From the NCBI GenBank assembly GCA_028023455.1, contig JAQFVV010012395.1:498001-562000 (forward strand): 64,000 nucleotides of DNA, read 5' to 3'. Shown one piece after another: positions 61,101-64,000 of this stretch. The stretch is from Epiperipatus broadwayi (lineage: Eukaryota; Onychophora; Udeonychophora; Euonychophora; Peripatidae). The position numbers were made by a program, and so were the translations under genes. The notes under the pieces were generated by a model that saw nothing but the letters and a program-made list of their open reading frames with translations, ran no database searches and had not been told where the DNA came from. How positions within the stretch are numbered: the first letter of the stretch is position 1; each line of letters begins with the position of its first letter.

Positions 61101-61803
61101 TGGCATCGATACAAAAAAAGCACATTATTTGCAAGTTCATTTAAATGTTTCTTTGGGAATCTGGATTGTGAATAATGAATAGGTTTACATACATATATTT
61201 ATACATAAATAAGCATGCATATGCTCGCTTATTTAATTTGTTACTAATCATGAAGAAAAATTATTTTGATTGTTTAACAGACACACATATTTCACCAACA
61301 CCATCCAGTAATTGTCATAAACTAGTGCTTTTAAAAATAAAATGAATTTTAAAAATTTACATAAAACAGGGTTTCTCTTTCTCTCTCTCTCTCTTTTTTG
61401 CATTAGATTAAATTTAAAAATTTTAATTTTAAGAGTGGACTTTTCTTTTTGGTCTTAAAGAGTAAATGTTTCTACTGACCTCATTTTGTTTTGCTATGGA
61501 CAGGTTATGGAGGCAAGCTAAGGCAGCACTGGCAGTGGTTTCCTCTCCCAACATTTGTTCAAAAACTGTAAGTGAACCTAGCTGAACTATCAGTACTTGA
61601 ACAGACTCTATAAAAAAAAAAAACATTTTATTTTATTTTGACAGCTGCCAAAAAATATTTTTATATGACTGAAAATATATTTCATTTTATTCTTCTAATA
61701 TTACAATGATAAAAATTAAGGATAGGATCTAAAGAAAAAAATAATAAAAATAAATACCTTCTGTAGATAGATTCCTTAATGCTAGACTTGCTTGACATTT
61801 TAT
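34058..61803 (-). CDS. Vac8-like armadillo-repeat protein, C-terminal half (7 exons)
   Basis: Seven minus-strand exons join in phase: 61803-61758, 61607-61480, 52220-52098, 47791-47677, 38174-38037, 37450-37331 and 34176-34058. Together they have 789 nt, giving 262 codons plus a TAG stop. All introns are GT...AG. The product is a run of about six 40-residue armadillo repeats (IKCQASLALRNLSTE; ASAALACLHNLSIAKQNE; NLEVQYHVVSIIRNLASG; QIEITAALANLSMNE; HYHCAGILSNLCISG; FVHIALWIIVHLFKG). From memory of the family, the C-terminal half of fungal Vac8 has the same order, including VKCQATLALRNLAS near the start and FEHIALWTILQLLES near the end. Vac8 is a membrane-associated adaptor for vacuole inheritance, nucleus-vacuole contacts and selective autophagy; its role in this host is unknown. 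The 5' half of the gene lies beyond or near the right edge of the window. Introns of 0.15-9 kb carry many transposons. Confidence 0.8.
35452..35568. repeat. Perfect-like tandem duplication, 2 x 58-59 bp
   Basis: Units 35452-35510 and 35511-35568 differ only at the gaattc/gaagtc position. A recent local duplication. Confidence 0.85.
36842..36899. repeat. Hairpin with 21-bp arms
   Basis: tggtcttttagtgattattg (36842 on) pairs with the inverted copy ending at 36899, loop 16 nt, one mismatch. Confidence 0.7.
37331..37450 (-). CDS. Armadillo gene, exon with HIALWIIVHLF repeat
   Basis: 120 nt, acceptor TTTCATTTAG, donor AAG|GTAATT, phase 1 in and 1 out. Encodes LPQGIMKSSYLFDFLNSLLN followed by FVHIALWIIVHLFKG, the segment most similar to Vac8. 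Confidence 0.8.
38037..38174 (-). CDS. Armadillo gene, exon with HYHCAGILSNLCIS repeat
   Basis: 138 nt, acceptor TACTTTCAG, donor CAG|GTAAGA (strong). Encodes EHVKSLILSFNDNEALYAVL through LPQLHYHCAGILSNLCISG; phases agree with both neighbours. Confidence 0.8.
39014..39238 (+). pseudogene. PLE endonuclease tail fragment inside inner inverted repeat
   Basis: 74 codons. AESIHFLDTGHKMKCVKNIL followed by NYKERKCYETLYIQKNLNKC has the pattern of the C-terminal half of GIY-YIG domains in PLEs (H-x5-TGH, then ERK-x-E-x-LYI). The N-terminal GIY and YIG motifs are absent. A G11-12 run lies near its end (about 39196). Confidence 0.45.
39364..40325 (+). mobile_element. 3' fragment of the second LINE family
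   Basis: Colinear with 13510-14478. Encodes GRHALDADVLTAKEAIQGEM, GWSSFYMRDAKRKMKTFDRL, ISKGQATRWMRKI and NMGDLVCKLEGIENIRYLLF, interrupted near 39720 and 39870. One copy of the C-x2-C pair has lost its second cysteine by a small deletion. Ends at gtgcatcacatca like the larger copy. Confidence 0.75.
40718..40890 (-). mobile_element. RTE 3'-end fragment
   Basis: The reverse complement includes AGAGACCACATGTGAGAT followed by GGATAAATT-like sequence, matching the RKRPHVRWMDEI-coding part and 3' end of the RTE at 1787-5001. Confidence 0.6.
40891..42250. other. AT-rich intronic stretch
   Basis: Nothing recognised. Confidence 0.45.
42317..42372 (-). ncRNA. Hammerhead-like hairpin (left arm of second PLE pair)
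   Basis: On minus: CTTGATAAG, stem GACTC-GTAA-GAGTT, then GAAAACGCTTGGC. Same order of boxes as the motif in the first PLE pair; the first box, UUGAUAA, departs from CUGANGA. Confidence 0.3.
42797..43065 (+). pseudogene. PLE GIY-YIG endonuclease fragment (right arm)
   Basis: Reads SSVAYSIRCPQIN, a stop, then SAIYVGENKTNIKYCLQQHK, YNRIREDDTVYSAFYVHENS and TGHICRPKDFTILMHKIHDK, ending KEPRRK. VAYSI and IYVG stand for GIY and YIG, separated by the usual cysteine-containing turn. One internal stop and no start codon make it a relic. The left-arm copy (about 42500-42740, minus) has lost about 20 bp between the two motifs, which shifts its frame. Confidence 0.55.
43070..43126 (+). ncRNA. Hammerhead-like hairpin (right arm of second PLE pair)
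   Basis: CCTTGATAAG, stem GACTC-GTAA-GGGTT (G-U pairs), then GAAAGCGCTTAGC. The stem is preserved by wobble pairs despite the substitution relative to the left arm. Confidence 0.3.
43154..44514. mobile_element. 1.36-kb insertion element, unclassified
   Basis: Splits the right PLE arm. It is flanked by ATATT on both sides (43149-43153 and 44515-44519), a likely 5-bp target-site duplication, and its ends share TAACGTTT in inverted orientation. It contains a hairpin (gagttgatcaagctatg at about 43205, inverted near 43261-43288) and a GC-rich block at 43890-44215 with short open frames in two phases, which I do not trust as genes. The block holds tagtcggtc (43968) and gaccgacta (44090) as an inverted pair. 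No transposase; family unknown. Confidence 0.5.
44561..45285. other. AT-rich intronic stretch
   Basis: No feature supported. Confidence 0.45.
45286..45458. mobile_element. 173-bp palindromic MITE
   Basis: Near-perfect inverted arms: ggctatagcctcaagcac against gtgcttgaggctacagcc, and gtagggacctctacagg against cctgtagaggtccctac, with a short A/T centre at about 45371. A fragment of the same family is at 10261-10314. Confidence 0.8.
45459..47676. other. AT-rich intronic stretch
   Basis: No element or exon recognised. Confidence 0.45.
47677..47791 (-). CDS. Armadillo gene, exon with ITAALANLSM repeat
   Basis: 115 nt, acceptor TTTTTTATAG, donor ATG|GTAAAA. Encodes ALLNSGCSFGLVQLLVDNKT then EMTQIEITAALANLSMN, a clear armadillo helix 3 pattern. 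Confidence 0.8.
47931..48403. mobile_element. hAT-like non-autonomous element
   Basis: 473 bp with terminal CAGGCGTGGCCAAC on the left and, inverted, CAGGCATGGCCAAC on the right. Subterminal gggccagatt / aggccggac and gtgggccac / gcgggccgt blocks are typical of hAT MITEs. An 8-bp target duplication is not clear. It lies 140 bp upstream of exon 47677-47791 in the intron. Confidence 0.7.
48404..51414. other. AT-rich intronic stretch
   Basis: No supported feature. Confidence 0.45.
51415..51490 (+). repeat. tRNA-derived SINE head (relic)
   Basis: TTTAGTGGAGTAAAGG (A-box-like), CAGAGTCTAGAGTATAAAATCC, then AAGATCGATTCCAATTTTGG (B-box GATCGATTCC). Colinear with the minus-strand relic at 24425-24500. 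Confidence 0.45.
51536..51690. mobile_element. ~155-bp MITE
   Basis: Inverted arms: caaatatattcactaagtg against cttattgaatgtatttg, and tcacaagcattctcgaagaa against ttttttccagaaagcttgtg. Directly follows the SINE head, possibly inserted into its tail. Confidence 0.6.
51691..52097. other. Intronic, next to exon 52098-52220
   Basis: AT-rich; no feature beyond the donor site at 52096-52097. Confidence 0.4.
52098..52220 (-). CDS. Armadillo gene, exon with VSIIRNLASG repeat
   Basis: 123 nt (41 codons, phase 0 both ends), acceptor TACTTTTAG, donor CAG|GTACTT. Encodes LLLVSPNLLLKILHHLPSTN and LEVQYHVVSIIRNLASGQF. Confidence 0.8.
52648..53690. repeat. 1-kb palindrome built of ~330-bp tandem units
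   Basis: Left half: unit 1 (about 52648-52977) and partial unit 2 (52978-53180) run in plus orientation. Right half (about 53187-53690) holds the same segments inverted, in order partial unit then full unit. Each contains agcgctatgtttttatac, ttttccagacacaagata, gatggaatgaatccaccc and aaacatttatgtatggg or their complements. Near the centre, tgcgtatggaaatg joins the halves. Confidence 0.75.
53730..57750 (-). mobile_element. Decayed, nearly full-length RTE copy with nested insertion
   Basis: The reverse complement aligns colinearly with the RTE at 1787-5001 from the 5' end (GCTGCAGAAA at 57750-57741) to the tail (ATGATGATGATT at about 53733-53744). Recognisable parts: 5' UTR (57550-57750), endonuclease (about 57270 down to 56500), RT (56350-55510, including FVHDVVVFAKTVEL in place of FADDVVVFANN) and thumb/C-terminus (54405-53745). 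Numerous stops and indels. A roughly 1.1-kb insertion separates 54410 from 55505. Confidence 0.8.
55107..55339. mobile_element. 233-bp near-perfect palindromic MITE
   Basis: Arms of about 110 bp with unusually high GC: aatgcttagctagagaaagc against gctttctctagctaagcatt, gacctccccccaaacctctg against cagaggtttggggggaggtc, and the centre agattcagacag/ctagtg/tctgaacct. Lies inside the insertion that interrupts the RTE relic. Confidence 0.85.
57751..60994. other. AT-rich intronic stretch
   Basis: Several AT-rich open frames without family signal; no exon with paired splice sites recognised. Confidence 0.4.
61000..61168. mobile_element. ~170-bp MITE
   Basis: Inverted arms 61002-61048 and 61118-61166: ttcccaaagaatcatttaaa against tttaaatgtttctttgggaa, and gaacttgaaaataatg against cattatttgcaagttc. 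Confidence 0.7.
61377..61394. repeat. (CT)n microsatellite
   Basis: Simple repeat about 85 nt beyond the donor site of exon 61480-61607. Confidence 0.8.
61480..61607 (-). CDS. Armadillo gene, exon with ALACLHNLSIA repeat
   Basis: 128 nt, acceptor (T)nATAG, donor GAG|GTCAGT. Encodes SVQVLIVQLGSLTVFEQMLG and TASAALACLHNLSIAKQNE, the counterpart of the Vac8 segment with CIRNISIHPLNE. Confidence 0.8.
61758..61803 (-). CDS. Armadillo gene, 46-nt exon IKCQASLALRNLSTE
   Basis: Acceptor TTCTTATTTAG, donor AAG|GTATTT. An in-frame TAG just upstream fixes the exon start. Very close to the Vac8 VKCQATLALRNLAS segment. Small but well supported by frame and similarity. Confidence 0.75.
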
Positions 61804-63228
61804 CTAAATAAGAACATATATTTATTCATTTATATGTATATGTGTGCATAAAGAATAACCACCCACAATATCTATAAAAATCATTTAGTACAACTTTAAG
61901 CTACTTATTTATAAATATAGAAAGACTAGATAATTATAAATAAATAGCCTGAAGTTGCATTGGATAATTGTTATTAATAAATATTATAGGTGATAATTTT
62001 ATATATATTTCTCCAGTTAGCATCATACATAGAACAATTTACATATATATACATACACAGTGATCATTCAATCCTCATATGTACTATTGTCTGCTTTTTT
62101 GGTCCAAAAATCATGATCACAGAAATACATGTTCTTTAATTTTATGGATTCATCTATGATTGGCATATCACAATCTCAAAACAGTATTTTTATTACTTTA
62201 TTTAAAAAATAATAATTATCATACATTCTCTCTTTTTTTATTTATTTTAATTTAGAAATAATTTTTCTTTCAAAATTAAAACTCATCTTCAATCTTTTCT
62301 CATTTAGCCACTCATTTTTAAGAGAGAGTTTTTTATTTGCAAATTTTGCATTACACTTTCAGAGAACAGAAGTGAAAATTATATCTGAAGTAAATTAATG
62401 ACAATGATTTTATTTATTTTTTTATTTATAAAATTAAAACAATAAATTAATTTTTATGTATATATATATAAAAAAATAACAATGATTAGATAAGTATTTA
62501 TTTTTAAAAAATAATCCTATCTAATTATTATCATTAGTATTAACCTATTTTTTAAATATATGTAATTACTACAACATTAAAATTATATATATAGTTTACT
62601 AATTCACATGTACATTTTGCGAAAAATAAATAAAATATTTTGAATTATTATACCTGAGTTGTATTTAAAGCTAATAGTTAAATATCTTTATGTGTACAGT
62701 ATTTCAGTTGAATAATTATTAAATTATTTCTTATCTATAATTTTCAATATATTTTTGTTCTGTCATTTTTACATATGTATGATTTTTTCCCTCCATTCTC
62801 ATAAAAATCAAGATTGAGAGTTGTACAGATCGCATAAACACACATTAATTAGTTCACAAAAGCACAAGTATGTATTATATATATTATTCACAAACATTTT
62901 TATAGTTTTTTAAAGAAATTTTGCATATATTCATTGATGCCTTACAAGTGGCAGCTAGTGAACCAACAAACAATACAATGTCATAACTATTCAATATTTA
63001 TTATTAACTTTAAAATAAATATGTAATGGACAAAATAGTCCCTAAATAGCTATTGACAAGGTAAAGGCCTGTATAACAGCCTATCAAGGAACAATGAAAG
63101 AGATTTGTCAACTTCTGCGTAGTGAGTTTGGGGAGTTTTCCATCTTTATATTACTTTCTAAGATAAGCTACATATCTACTTATGCACCAATATTGAATAA
63201 TTAATTAGGCTGATTATATCATTCTCAC
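61804..63228. other. Intron or gap between armadillo exons
   Basis: AT-rich. Must hide a small exon if the candidate exon at 63229-63295 belongs to the gene; I could not find one. Contains the second copy of the dispersed repeat at 63030-63130. Confidence 0.4.
63030..63130. repeat. Dispersed short repeat, copy 2
   Basis: Shares ordered blocks with 23985-24110 (see that entry). Relatively GC-rich for the region. Confidence 0.4.
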
Positions 63229-63295
63229 CATCTGAGATCATTAATAATTGTAACTGCAGGGCATCTCTATGAAGATCTAAATTATCTGTGAAATT
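63229..63295 (-). CDS. Candidate upstream armadillo exon (phase unresolved)
   Basis: 67 nt with a strong acceptor (T-run, ACAG) and donor ATG|GTGAGA. The only open frame gives FTDNLDLHRDALQLQLLMIS then DG. It would fit just before IKCQASLALRNL, where Vac8 has a leucine-rich helix, but it ends in phase 1 while the next exon begins in phase 0. A few residues are also missing, so a microexon or a lesion must lie between. Confidence 0.45.
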
Positions 63296-64000
63296 CTGTA
63301 AAAAAAAAAAAAAAGTTTGTATTTTCCACACGCCTTTTAATTTTCTGGCATACTAATGAAGATACGTCAATTTTCTTAAAAGTTATTCATAGGCTTTATC
63401 TCTAATAATTGAGTTAAAAAATAAAAAAATTATCATATAGTTATTTTTATTGGTATCATATGATGTTCAAATATATATATGGAACATAAGTATTAAGCAC
63501 AACAATTCCATTAATTTGGATAATTTTTTTTTTTTTTAAATTCAGATAAGAATTAAAAAATCCTTAGCTCTTAAGTCCATCATTCAACTTTTAAGCTAAA
63601 ACTCACAGGGCATGCAATTAGAATTGAATATAGTACAAGAATAATTATCTCACTGTTAGCTAATAAAATGTGTTCTTTTTTAGCAGTAAATATAATATAC
63701 ATCAAGATTTATTATCATCTTTAAAACATATTTCAAAACACTTTTTGCAAGTCTTTTTGTTCCTTAGTTCAATATTCAAACATTCATAATTACTTCTTTT
63801 ATTATAACCTCTGCCTCTCATACCACATATCCTTCATAATTCCTTTATCAATATGTAAAAATACTATTTAATTTGTTTCATAATTCTTAATTGTTTGATA
63901 AACTTTTTTTTTAATCAATTTTTTTCAATATTTTTGTTTTCAACCTTATTTTTTTAACATATCATTTCCATTCTCAATTTTATTCAAAGCTTTAAATATT
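63296..64000. other. AT-rich edge of window
   Basis: No exon recognised; the 5' half of the armadillo gene is expected further right. Confidence 0.4.

Noticed and set aside
60926-61123. 65-codon minus-strand frame
   Set aside because: It overlaps the MITE at 61000-61168 and has no splice partners.
61429-61626. Stand-alone 65-residue ORF starting MFFFF
   Set aside because: The start is the polypyrimidine tract of an intron; the real coding part is the exon 61480-61607.

Overview
The window looks like AT-rich chromosomal DNA from an invertebrate animal. It has small exons separated by introns of 0.7 to 9 kb, no operons or tightly packed ORFs, and a dense population of transposon relics: RTE-type and other non-LTR retrotransposons, Penelope-like elements (PLEs) with GIY-YIG endonuclease ends, a mariner relic, tRNA-derived SINE heads and many MITE/foldback palindromes. 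I cannot name the species. The host assignment is an inference from gene structure and repeat content.

Host genes. The best-supported one lies on the minus strand from about 61.8 kb down to 34.06 kb. Seven exons (61758-61803, 61480-61607, 52098-52220, 47677-47791, 38037-38174, 37331-37450, 34058-34176) have consensus splice sites and agreeing phases. They join into 262 residues of armadillo repeats ending in a normal stop. Several stretches resemble the C-terminal half of the fungal vacuolar protein Vac8. An eighth candidate exon (63229-63295) fits by position but not by phase. A separate plus-strand terminal exon (16913-17131) encodes the C-terminus of a protein with a tail-anchor-like membrane segment. 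A minus-strand reading frame at 7200-7592 looks like a small secreted protein interrupted by one stop codon.

Layout. 0-1.7 kb: a short foldback element and a head-to-head inverted pair of PLE endonuclease ends. 1.8-5.0 kb: a nearly complete RTE retrotransposon broken by two frameshifts. 5-10.8 kb: AT-rich DNA with an inverted pair of a ribozyme-like repeat (6.1-6.7 kb), the small secreted-protein candidate and a MITE. 10.8-15 kb: a decayed second non-LTR element and another copy of the ribozyme-like repeat. 15.5-17.3 kb: a MITE, a PLE reverse transcriptase relic and the terminal exon. 17.3-34 kb: AT-rich DNA with MITEs, a mariner relic and small fragments. 34-64 kb: the armadillo gene, whose introns hold a 1.65-kb inverted-repeat element enclosing LINE and PLE pieces, another inverted PLE pair carrying a 1.36-kb insertion, an hAT-like MITE, a SINE head, a 1-kb palindrome of tandem units, and a second nearly full-length but decayed RTE copy.

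The most unusual structure is the repeated occurrence of PLE-type termini as inverted pairs, each with a conserved hairpin resembling the hammerhead-ribozyme core reported from Penelope-like elements.
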